Assembly (NCBI GenBank): GCA_025765595.1
Contig: JAIVFH010000639.1
Location: 1-11,775 of the forward strand
DNA length: 11,775 nt
Reading direction: 5' to 3'
DNA from: Obelidium mucronatum
Lineage: Eukaryota > Chytridiomycota > Chytridiomycetes > Chytridiales > Chytriomycetaceae
Made by a program: the position numbers and the translations under genes. Below the pieces are notes generated by a model that made no database searches, was not told where the DNA came from, and saw only the letters and a list, made by a program, of their open reading frames with translations. Below are positions 1 to 6,549 of this stretch, in pieces (within the stretch, counting starts at the first letter, position 1; the number at the start of each line of letters is the position of its first letter).

Positions 1-11
1 ACAAAACCTGC

Positions 12-129
12 AACTACGGCCATACACACCAAAAAGCACCGGATCCCGTCCGATCTCCGAAGTTAAGCTGGTGATGGCATTGTCAGTACTGCGGTGGGAG
101 ACCACGCGGGAATACAGTGTGCTGTAGTT
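12..129 (+). rRNA. 5S ribosomal RNA, copy 1
   Basis: This is the 118-nt RNA of the large ribosomal subunit, transcribed by RNA polymerase III. The ends were set by the terminal helix: residues 1-9 (AACUACGGC) pair fully with 110-118 (GCUGUAGUU), with one G-U pair. Helix II forms from 14-20 with 58-65, leaving A63 bulged. Helix IV forms from 78-86 with 91-98, closed by a GAGA tetraloop at 87-90. The loop C stretch CCCGUCC (34-40) and GAAGUUAAGC (48-57) are typical eukaryotic 5S positions. The RNA starts with A, whereas many eukaryotic 5S RNAs start with G; a start 2 nt upstream would leave unpaired bases. Only 11 bp of upstream sequence is in the window, so its TATA box is out of view. The sequence matches the reference copies. 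Confidence 0.97.
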
Positions 130-135
130 TTTTTT
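128..135 (+). terminator. Pol III oligo-T terminator of 5S genes
   Basis: A run of eight T begins at the last two residues of the mature 5S and is followed by CGCGG. Four or more T on the non-template strand is the standard Pol III stop. The same T8 is at 1546-1553, 2261-2268, 2980-2987, 3695-3702, 4410-4417, 5120-5127, 5834-5841, 6548-6555, 7262-7269, 7976-7983, 8690-8697, 9404-9411, 10118-10125, 10832-10839 and 11546-11553. Copy 2 has T7 at 841-847. A T6 run about 190 nt further on (317-322 here) could act as a fail-safe. Confidence 0.9.
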
Positions 136-724
136 CGCGGCTGCACCCAAAAATCTCCAAGACACATCCTGCATAATTACGCCTTCTTTGGCGCTCGCTC
201 CATGGAGTCTGTGGTCACTATTGCTTTCAACAATGGCGGCAAGTACTGCGCCAAAGCAAAAACAAAAAAAAAAAAAATTGCTCCACACATGGTTTCTGCC
301 ACAAATCGGCAACCTCTTTTTTCTTTTCGTGTTGTGCGCGGAATTTCTGCCAACATAGGCATGCCAACGGCGCCATGCTAGCACACCGGCTTCTTGCGTA
401 AAGTGGGCAGGAGCCTTTTGTTTTGAATTCCCTTTTCTAGTTTTCACGCGCTCTACCTGGCTCGCATCTCTTCCAAACTTTGAAGAAGCCTTGCCCAGAC
501 TTTTCTCCATTTTTGAGATGCCTCATAGCAGCCAAAACTAAAGAAACAGGCAGGCGGACATCTGTTATGGTAATCAGTTTGTCAAGACAACAAATTTTAT
601 TTTTTGACAGCCGGCTTTATTTCAAGGGCCGCCCTGGTTCCAAAAAAAAAGAGTTTTTTTTTTATAGTTTGCTGTTTTTGACAGCTGTCAATCGTATAAA
701 GCGCAACACAGAAACAAAACCTGC
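130..724. other. Intergenic spacer 1 (595 bp)
   Basis: This is a non-coding spacer between copies 1 and 2. It differs from the 596-bp reference spacer by one missing A in the A-tract near 642-650 (A9 instead of A10). It carries the same motifs as the reference: a 9-bp inverted repeat at 186-194/248-256, an A5-C-A14 tract ending near 277, a palindrome cluster at 358-383, and the promoter-proximal palindrome and TATA box at 678-700. No gene is recognised in it. Confidence 0.9.
678..700 (+). promoter_or_regulatory. Upstream 5S promoter block: 14-bp palindrome plus TATA box
   Basis: TTGACAGCTGTCAA (678-691) is a perfect palindrome at -47 to -34 from copy 2. TATAAA follows at 695-700, which is -30 to -25, and the base at -1 is C. 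A TATA element near -30 is known to be needed for 5S transcription in fission yeast and in plants. The position and strict repetition support a role here. The TATA box recurs at 1400-1405 (-29 because of a 1-bp loss), 2109-2114, 2834-2839, 3549-3554, 4264-4269, 4974-4979, 5688-5693, 6402-6407, 7116-7121, 7830-7835, 8544-8549, 9258-9263, 9972-9977, 10686-10691 and 11400-11405. The palindrome's function is inferred only. Confidence 0.72.
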
Positions 725-842
725 AACTACGGCCATACACACCAAAAAGCACCGGATCCCGTCCGATCTCCGAAGTTAAGCTGGTGATGGCATTGTCAGT
801 ACTGCGGTGGGAGACCACGCGGGAATACAGTGTGCTGTAGTT
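725..842 (+). rRNA. 5S ribosomal RNA, copy 2
   Basis: The mature region matches copy 1 across all 118 nt. The TATA box is at 695-700, and the terminator is seven T (841-847) rather than eight, which is still enough for Pol III. The spacer that follows is the shortest in the window. Confidence 0.96.
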
Positions 843-1428
843 TTTTTCGCGGCTGCACCCAAAAATCTCCAAGACACATCCTGCATAATTATTTGGCGCT
901 CGCTCCATGGAGTCTGTGGTCACTATTGCTTTCAACAATGGCGGCAAGTACTGCGCCAAAGCAAAAACAAAAAAAAAAAAAATTGCTCCACACATGGTTT
1001 CTGCCACAAATCGGCAACCTCTTTTTTCTTTTCGTGTTGTGCGCGGAATTTCTGCCAACATAGGCATGCCAACGGCGCCATGCTAGCACACCGGCTTCTT
1101 GCGTAAAGTGGGCAGGAGCCTTTTGTTTTGAATTCCCTTTTCTAGTTTTCACGCGCTCTACCTGGCTCGCATCTCTTCCAAACTTTGAAGAAGCCTTGCC
1201 CAGACTTTTCTCCATTTTTGAGATGCCTCATAGCAGCCAAAACTAAAGAAACAGGCAGGCGGACATCTGTTATGGTAATCAGTTTGTCAAGACAACAAAT
1301 TTTATTTTTTGACAGCCGGCTTTATTTCAAGGGCCGCCCTGGTTCCAAAAAAAAAGAGTTTTTTTTTTATAGTTTGCTGTTTTTGACAGCTGTCAATCGT
1401 ATAAAGCGCAACACAGAAACAAACCTGC
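843..1428. other. Intergenic spacer 2 (586 bp), with a 7-bp deletion
   Basis: Seven bases are missing between 891 and 892 relative to the reference; the lost stretch is CGCCTTC, just before TTTGGCGC. One T is missing in the terminator, one A near 1347-1355, and one A just upstream of copy 3 (AACAAACC instead of AACAAAACC). The deletion trims one base from the left arm of the 9-bp inverted repeat. No gene is seen. Confidence 0.88.
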
Positions 1429-1547
1429 AACTACGGCCATACACACCAAAAAGCACCGGATCCCGTCCGATCTCCGAAGTTAAGCTGGTGATGGCATTGT
1501 CAGTACTGCGGTGGGAGACGCACACGGGAATACAGTGTGCTGTAGTT
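1429..1547 (+). rRNA. 5S ribosomal RNA, copy 3 (variant helix IV)
   Basis: This copy is 119 nt. It matches the reference except just after the GAGA tetraloop, where GACGCACACGGG replaces GACCACGCGGG. That adds one base and changes the 3' strand of helix IV, so the GUGG/CCAC stem is weakened and the C-box is altered. It is either a pseudogene-like variant or a sequence error. Neighbouring units carry many small indels, which favours error. The terminator T8 is intact and the TATA box is one base closer (-29). Confidence 0.8.
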
Positions 1548-2139
1548 TTTTTTCGCGGCTGCACCCAAAAATCTCCAAGACACATCCTGCATAATTACGC
1601 TCGCTCCATGGAGTCTGTGGTCACTATTGCTTTCAACAATGGCGGCAAGTACTGCGCCAAAGCAAAAACAAAAAAAAAAAAATTGCTCCACACATGGTTT
1701 CTGCCACAAATCGGCAACCTCTTTTTTCTTTTCGTGTTGTGCGCCGGAATTTCTGCCAACATAGGCATGCCAACGGCGCCACTGCATAGCACACCGGCTT
1801 CTTGCGTAAAGTGGGCAGGAGCCTTTTGTTTTGAATTCCCTTTTCTAGTTTTCACGCGCTCTACCTGGCTCGCATCTCATTCCAAACTTTGAAGAAGCCT
1901 TGCCCAGACTTTCTCCTTTCCATTTTTGAGATGCCTCATAGCAGCCAAAACTAAAGAAACAGGCAGGCGGACATCTGTTATGGTATCAGTTTGTCAAGAC
2001 AAACAAAGTTTATTTTTTGACAGCCGGCTTATTTCAAGGGGCCGCCCTGTTCCAAAAAAAAAAAGAGTTTTTTTTTTATAGTTTGCTGTTTTTGACAGCT
2101 GTCAATCGTATAAAAGCGCAACACAGAAACAAAACCTGC
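1548..2139. other. Intergenic spacer 3 (592 bp), most diverged, with a 12-bp deletion
   Basis: Twelve bases are missing near 1600/1601 (ATTACGC joined to TCGCTCC), which removes the whole left arm (CTTTGGCGC) of the inverted repeat. The lost segment is bounded by CGC on both sides. Further small changes are an extra C near 1745, a two-base expansion near 1791-1795 that destroys the TGCTAGCA palindrome, an extra A near 1879, extra pyrimidines near 1911-1920, and a lost A near 1986. More indels lie around 2001-2050, with an extra A after the TATA box (TATAAAA, 2109-2115). Almost all are single-base gains or losses. Confidence 0.85.
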
Positions 2140-2262
2140 AACTACGGCCATACACACCAAAAAAGCACCGGATTCCCGTCCGATCTCCGAAGTTAAGCTG
2201 GTGATGGCATTGTCAGTACCTATGCGGTGGGAGACCACGCGGGAATACAGTGTGCTGTAGTT
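2140..2262 (+). rRNA. 5S ribosomal RNA, copy 4 (five extra bases)
   Basis: This copy is 123 nt. It has one extra A in the A5 run of loop B, an extra T turning GGATCCCG into GGATTCCCG (loss of the BamHI site), and three extra bases before the C-box (GTACCTATGCGG for GTACTGCGG). The last change falls in loop E/helix IV, which binds TFIIIA and ribosomal proteins in known systems. If real, the RNA would probably not assemble normally and this is a pseudogene. If it is sequencing noise, the gene is ordinary. The terminal helix, T8 and TATA box are intact. Confidence 0.75.
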
Positions 2263-2863
2263 TTTTTTCGCGGCTGCACCCAAAAATCTCCAAGACACAT
2301 CCTGCATAATTACGCCTTCTTTGGCGCTCGCATCCATGGAGTCTGTGGTCACTATTGCTTTCAACAATGGCGGCAAGTACTGCGCCAAAGCAAAAACAAA
2401 AAAAAAAAAAAAATTGCTCCACACATGGTTTCTGCCACAAATCGGCAACCTCTTTTTTCTTTTCGTGTTGTGCGCGGAATTTCTTGCCAACATAGGCATG
2501 CCAACGGGCGCCATGCTAGCACACCGGCTTCTTGCGTAAAGTGGGCAGGAGCCTTTTGTTTTGAATTCCCTTTTCTAGTTTTCACGCGCTCTACCTGGCT
2601 CGCATCTCTTCCAAACTTTGAAGAAGCCTTGCCCAGACTTTTCTTCCATTTTGAGATGCCTCATAGCAGCCAAAACTAAAGAAACAGGCAGGCGGACATC
2701 TGTTATGGTAATCAGTTTGTCAAGACAACAAATTTTATTTTTTGACAGCCGGCTTTATTTCAAGGGCCGCCCTGGTTCCAAAAAAAAAAGAGTTTTTTTT
2801 TTATAGTTTGCTGTTTTTGACAGCTGTCAATCGTATAAAGCGCAACACAGAAACAAAACCTGC
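2263..2863. other. Intergenic spacer 4 (601 bp)
   Basis: This is the longest spacer. The full inverted repeat region is present, with an extra A in GCTCGCATCC near 2332 that breaks the nested CTCCATGGAG palindrome. The long A-tract reaches A16 after the C. Single-base gains are seen near 2485 (TTCTTGCC) and 2507 (ACGGGCG), plus a compensating gain and loss near 2644-2652. From about 2660 the sequence returns to reference. No gene is seen. Confidence 0.87.
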
Positions 2864-2981
2864 AACTACGGCCATACACACCAAAAAGCACCGGATCCCG
2901 TCCGATCTCCGAAGTTAAGCTGGTGATGGCATTGTCAGTACTGCGGTGGGAGACCACGCGGGAATACAGTGTGCTGTAGTT
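2864..2981 (+). rRNA. 5S ribosomal RNA, copy 5
   Basis: This is a reference-identical 118-nt copy and the first clean gene after the variable block. TATA is at 2834-2839, the upstream palindrome at 2817-2830 and T8 at 2980-2987. Confidence 0.97.
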
Positions 2982-3578
2982 TTTTTTCGCGGCTGCACCC
3001 AAAAATCTCCAAGACACATCCTGCATAATTACGCCTTCTTTGGCGCTCGCTCCATGGAGTCTGTGGTCACTATTGCTTTCAACAATGGCGGCAAGTACTT
3101 GCGCCAAAGCAAAAACAAAAAAAAAAAAAATTGCTCCACACATGGTTTCTGCCACAAATCGGCAACCTCTTTTTTCTTTTCGTGTTGTGCGCGGAATTTC
3201 TGCCAACATAGGCATGCCAACGGCGCCATGCTAGCACACCGGCTTCTTGCGTAAAGTGGGCAGGAGCCTTTTGTTTTGAATTCCCTTTTCTAGTTTTCAC
3301 GCGCTCTACCTGGCTCGCATCTCTTCCAAACTTTGAAGAAGCCTTGCCCAGACTTTTCTCCATTTTTGAGATGCCTCATAGCAGCCAAAACTAAAGAAAC
3401 AGGCAGGCGGACATCTGTTATGGTAATCAGTTTGTCAAGACAACAAATTTTATTTTTTGACAGCCGGCTTTATTTCAAGGGCCGCCCTGGTTCCAAAAAA
3501 AAAAGAGTTTTTTTTTTATAGTTTGCTGTTTTTGACAGCTGTCAATCGTATAAAGCGCAACACAGAAACAAAACCTGC
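2982..3578. other. Intergenic spacer 5 (597 bp)
   Basis: The spacer differs from the reference by a single extra T (GTACTTGCG near 3099-3101). All spacer motifs are present and no gene is seen. Confidence 0.88.
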
Positions 3579-3696
3579 AACTACGGCCATACACACCAAA
3601 AAGCACCGGATCCCGTCCGATCTCCGAAGTTAAGCTGGTGATGGCATTGTCAGTACTGCGGTGGGAGACCACGCGGGAATACAGTGTGCTGTAGTT
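3579..3696 (+). rRNA. 5S ribosomal RNA, copy 6
   Basis: This is a reference-identical 118-nt copy. TATA is at 3549-3554 and T8 at 3695-3702. Confidence 0.97.
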
Positions 3697-4293
3697 TTTT
3701 TTCGCGGCTGCACCCAAAAATCTCCAAGACACATCCTGCATAATTACGCCTTCTTTGGCGCTCGCTCCATGGAGTCTGTGGTCACTATTGCTTTCAACAA
3801 TGGCGGCAAGTACTGCGCCAAAGCAAAAACAAAAAAAAAAAAAATTGCTCCACACATGGTTTCTGCCACAAATCGGCAACCTCTTTTTTCTTTTCGTGTT
3901 GTGCGCGGAATTTCTGCCAACATAGGCATGCCAACGGCGCCATCGCTAGCACACCGGCTTCTTGCGTAAAGTGGGCAGGAGCCTTTTGTTTTGAATTCCC
4001 TTTTCTAGTTTTCACGCGCTCTACCTGGCTCGCATCTCTTCCAAACTTTGAAGAAGCCTTGCCCAGACTTTTCTCCATTTTTGAGATGCCTCATAGCAGC
4101 CAAAACTAAAGAAACAGGCAGGCGGACATCTGTTATGGTAATCAGTTTGTCAAGACAACAAATTTTATTTTTTGACAGCCGGCTTTATTTCAAGGGCCGC
4201 CCTGGTTCCAAAAAAAAAAGAGTTTTTTTTTTATAGTTTGCTGTTTTTGACAGCTGTCAATCGTATAAAGCGCAACACAGAAACAAAACCTGC
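3697..4293. other. Intergenic spacer 6 (597 bp)
   Basis: One extra C at about 3944 (CCATCGCTAGC) is the only difference seen from the reference. It reduces the TGCTAGCA palindrome to GCTAGC. No gene is seen. Confidence 0.88.
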
Positions 4294-4411
4294 AACTACG
4301 GCCATACACACCAAAAAGCACCGGATCCCGTCCGATCTCCGAAGTTAAGCTGGTGATGGCATTGTCAGTACTGCGGTGGGAGACCACGCGGGAATACAGT
4401 GTGCTGTAGTT
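4294..4411 (+). rRNA. 5S ribosomal RNA, copy 7
   Basis: This is a reference-identical 118-nt copy. TATA is at 4264-4269 and T8 at 4410-4417. Confidence 0.97.
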
Positions 4412-5003
4412 TTTTTTCGCGGCTGCACCCAAAAATCTCCAAGACACATCCTGCATAATTACGCCTTCTTTGGCGCTCGCTCCATGGAGTCTGTGGTCAC
4501 TATTGCTTTCAACAATGGCGGCAAGTACTGCGCCAAAGCAAAAAAAAAAAAAAAATTGCTCCACACATGGTTTCTGCCACAAATCGGCAACCTCTTTTTT
4601 CTTTTCGTGTTGTGCGCGGAATTTCTGCCAACATAGGCATGCCAACGGCGCCATGCTAGCACACCGGCTTCTTGCGTAAAGTGGGCAGGAGCCTTTTGTT
4701 TTGAATTCCCTTTTCTAGTTTTCACGCGCTCTACCTGGCTCGCATCTCTTCCAAACTTTGAAGAAGCCTTGCCCAGACTTTTCTCCATTTTTGAGATGCC
4801 TCATAGCAGCCAAAACTAAAGAAACAGGCAGGCGGACATCTGTTATGGTAATCAGTTTGTCAAGACAACAAATTTTATTTTTTGACAGCCGGCTTTATTT
4901 CAAGGGCCGCCCTGGTTCCAAAAAAAAAAGAGTTTTTTTTTTATAGTTTGCTGTTTTTGACAGCTGTCAATCGTATAAAGCGCAACACAGAAACAAAACC
5001 TGC
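4412..5003. other. Intergenic spacer 7 (592 bp), uninterrupted A-tract
   Basis: The reference A5-C-A14 tract is replaced by a pure A16 run at about 4540-4555, a net loss of 4 bp including the interrupting C. The rest matches the reference and no gene is seen. Confidence 0.88.
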
Positions 5004-5121
5004 AACTACGGCCATACACACCAAAAAGCACCGGATCCCGTCCGATCTCCGAAGTTAAGCTGGTGATGGCATTGTCAGTACTGCGGTGGGAGACCACGCG
5101 GGAATACAGTGTGCTGTAGTT
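5004..5121 (+). rRNA. 5S ribosomal RNA, copy 8
   Basis: This is the first of nine consecutive units of exactly 714 bp and is used here as the reference. TATA is at 4974-4979, the upstream palindrome at 4957-4970 and T8 at 5120-5127. The BamHI hexamer GGATCC is at RNA positions 30-35. Confidence 0.97.
5053..5100 (+). promoter_or_regulatory. Internal control region of 5S gene (A-box, intermediate element, C-box)
   Basis: By position in the 118-nt gene, the A-box corresponds to residues 50-64 (AGTTAAGCTGGTGAT), the intermediate element to about 67-72, and the C-box to 80-97 (GCGGTGGGAGACCACGCG). In the type 1 Pol III promoter this region binds TFIIIA, which recruits TFIIIC and TFIIIB. The same elements are in every copy; copies 3 and 4 are altered in or beside the C-box. 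Boundaries are taken from the known arrangement in other eukaryotes. Confidence 0.8.
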
Positions 5122-5177
5122 TTTTTTCGCGGCTGCACCCAAAAATCTCCAAGACACATCCTGCATAATTACGCCTT

Positions 5178-5248
5178 CTTTGGCGCTCGCTCCATGGAGT
5201 CTGTGGTCACTATTGCTTTCAACAATGGCGGCAAGTACTGCGCCAAAG
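5178..5248. repeat. 9-bp inverted repeat enclosing a 10-bp palindrome
   Basis: CTTTGGCGC (5178-5186) is the exact reverse complement of GCGCCAAAG (5240-5248). The 53-nt loop contains the perfect palindrome CTCCATGGAG (5190-5199). It begins 57 nt downstream of the 5S 3' end, beyond the T8, so it should not normally be transcribed with 5S. It recurs in every unit except unit 3, which lacks the left arm, and unit 2, which keeps eight of its nine bases. In unit 4 the nested palindrome is broken. The function is unknown. Confidence 0.75.
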
Positions 5249-5349
5249 CAAAAACAAAAAAAAAAAAAATTGCTCCACACATGGTTTCTGCCACAAATCG
5301 GCAACCTCTTTTTTCTTTTCGTGTTGTGCGCGGAATTTCTGCCAACATA

Positions 5350-5375
5350 GGCATGCCAACGGCGCCATGCTAGCA
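5350..5375. repeat. Cluster of three short palindromes
   Basis: GGCATGCC (5350-5357), GGCGCC (5361-5366) and TGCTAGCA (5368-5375) lie within 26 bp. The first overlaps one copy of a TGCCAAC direct repeat. No known element is recognised. Confidence 0.55.
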
Positions 5376-5633
5376 CACCGGCTTCTTGCGTAAAGTGGGC
5401 AGGAGCCTTTTGTTTTGAATTCCCTTTTCTAGTTTTCACGCGCTCTACCTGGCTCGCATCTCTTCCAAACTTTGAAGAAGCCTTGCCCAGACTTTTCTCC
5501 ATTTTTGAGATGCCTCATAGCAGCCAAAACTAAAGAAACAGGCAGGCGGACATCTGTTATGGTAATCAGTTTGTCAAGACAACAAATTTTATTTTTTGAC
5601 AGCCGGCTTTATTTCAAGGGCCGCCCTGGTTCC

Positions 5634-5656
5634 AAAAAAAAAAGAGTTTTTTTTTT
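5634..5656. terminator. A10-GAG-T10 inverted repeat, possible bidirectional Pol III stop
   Basis: Ten A, GAG, then ten T form perfect 10-bp arms around a 3-nt centre at -84 to -62 from the next 5S gene. T10 on the + strand would stop polymerase reading through from the upstream gene. The A10 gives T10 on the - strand and would stop antisense Pol III. The A-run is A9 in units 1 and 2 and A11 in unit 3; the T-run is constant at about ten. It may instead act as a nucleosome-excluding poly(dA:dT) tract. The role is inferred. Confidence 0.5.
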
Positions 5657-5670
5657 ATAGTTTGCTGTTT

Positions 5671-5693
5671 TTGACAGCTGTCAATCGTATAAA
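5671..5693 (+). promoter_or_regulatory. Upstream 5S promoter block, reference unit
   Basis: The palindrome is at 5671-5684 and TATAAA at 5688-5693, serving copy 9 at 5718. The gap between palindrome and TATA is only three bases (TCG), so a factor on the palindrome would lie against the TATA-bound TFIIIB. The arrangement is unchanged before copies 8-17. Confidence 0.7.
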
Positions 5694-5717
5694 GCGCAAC
5701 ACAGAAACAAAACCTGC

Positions 5718-5835
5718 AACTACGGCCATACACACCAAAAAGCACCGGATCCCGTCCGATCTCCGAAGTTAAGCTGGTGATGGCATTGTCAGTACTGCGG
5801 TGGGAGACCACGCGGGAATACAGTGTGCTGTAGTT
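5718..5835 (+). rRNA. 5S ribosomal RNA, copy 9
   Basis: This is a reference-identical 118-nt copy. TATA is at 5688-5693 and T8 at 5834-5841. Confidence 0.97.
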
Positions 5836-6431
5836 TTTTTTCGCGGCTGCACCCAAAAATCTCCAAGACACATCCTGCATAATTACGCCTTCTTTGGCGC
5901 TCGCTCCATGGAGTCTGTGGTCACTATTGCTTTCAACAATGGCGGCAAGTACTGCGCCAAAGCAAAAACAAAAAAAAAAAAAATTGCTCCACACATGGTT
6001 TCTGCCACAAATCGGCAACCTCTTTTTTCTTTTCGTGTTGTGCGCGGAATTTCTGCCAACATAGGCATGCCAACGGCGCCATGCTAGCACACCGGCTTCT
6101 TGCGTAAAGTGGGCAGGAGCCTTTTGTTTTGAATTCCCTTTTCTAGTTTTCACGCGCTCTACCTGGCTCGCATCTCTTCCAAACTTTGAAGAAGCCTTGC
6201 CCAGACTTTTCTCCATTTTTGAGATGCCTCATAGCAGCCAAAACTAAAGAAACAGGCAGGCGGACATCTGTTATGGTAATCAGTTTGTCAAGACAACAAA
6301 TTTTATTTTTTGACAGCCGGCTTTATTTCAAGGGCCGCCCTGGTTCCAAAAAAAAAAGAGTTTTTTTTTTATAGTTTGCTGTTTTTGACAGCTGTCAATC
6401 GTATAAAGCGCAACACAGAAACAAAACCTGC

Positions 6432-6549
6432 AACTACGGCCATACACACCAAAAAGCACCGGATCCCGTCCGATCTCCGAAGTTAAGCTGGTGATGGCAT
6501 TGTCAGTACTGCGGTGGGAGACCACGCGGGAATACAGTGTGCTGTAGTT
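6432..6549 (+). rRNA. 5S ribosomal RNA, copy 10
   Basis: This is a reference-identical 118-nt copy. TATA is at 6402-6407 and T8 at 6548-6555. Confidence 0.97.

Larger units (their letters stand above)
5122..5717. other. Intergenic spacer 8 (596 bp), reference spacer
   Basis: Map of the motifs seen: inverted repeat 5178-5186/5240-5248 around palindrome 5190-5199; A5-C-A14 at 5250-5269; T6 at 5309-5314; palindrome cluster 5350-5375; TTGTCAAGACAA at 5571-5582; TTTTTGACAGC at 5593-5603 and again at 5668-5678; AGCCGGCT at 5601-5608; AGGGC-C-GCCCT at 5617-5627; A10-GAG-T10 at 5634-5656; TATAAA at 5688-5693. Spacers at 5836-6431, 6550-7145, 7264-7859, 7978-8573, 8692-9287, 9406-10001, 10120-10715 and 10834-11429 have the same length and, as far as I can read them, the same sequence. 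No Sm site, spliced leader, U6-like or tRNA-like sequence is recognised, and no coding region is credible. Confidence 0.9.

Noticed and set aside
1185..1892. Plus-strand open frame of 235 codons spanning 5S copy 3
   Set aside because: It exists only because spacers 2 and 3 have indels that join frames. It crosses a full 5S gene and homopolymer tracts, and no other unit has it.
5086..5373. Plus-strand 95-codon frame starting at a GTG inside each 5S gene
   Set aside because: The start lies inside the C-box of an rRNA gene with no sign of a coding sequence. The repetition follows from the array itself.
4900..5502. Minus-strand open frame of 200 codons, repeated every 714 bp
   Set aside because: It runs antisense through the whole 5S gene and through poly-A/T tracts that give strings of F and K. 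It recurs only because 714 is a multiple of 3, and it is broken by the indels in units 1-7. It has no domain or plausible coding bias.
5626..5640. GGTTCCA near the spacer A-tract as a tRNA-type B-box or SINE promoter
   Set aside because: It matches only the first half of GGTTCRANYCC. No A-box lies at a suitable distance upstream and no cloverleaf can be drawn.
5122..5717. A second small RNA gene (spliced leader, U1, U2 or U6) in the spacer, as found in some linked 5S arrays
   Set aside because: I searched for a donor-site-bearing leader with an Sm-like site, and for U6- or U1-like conserved blocks, and found none.
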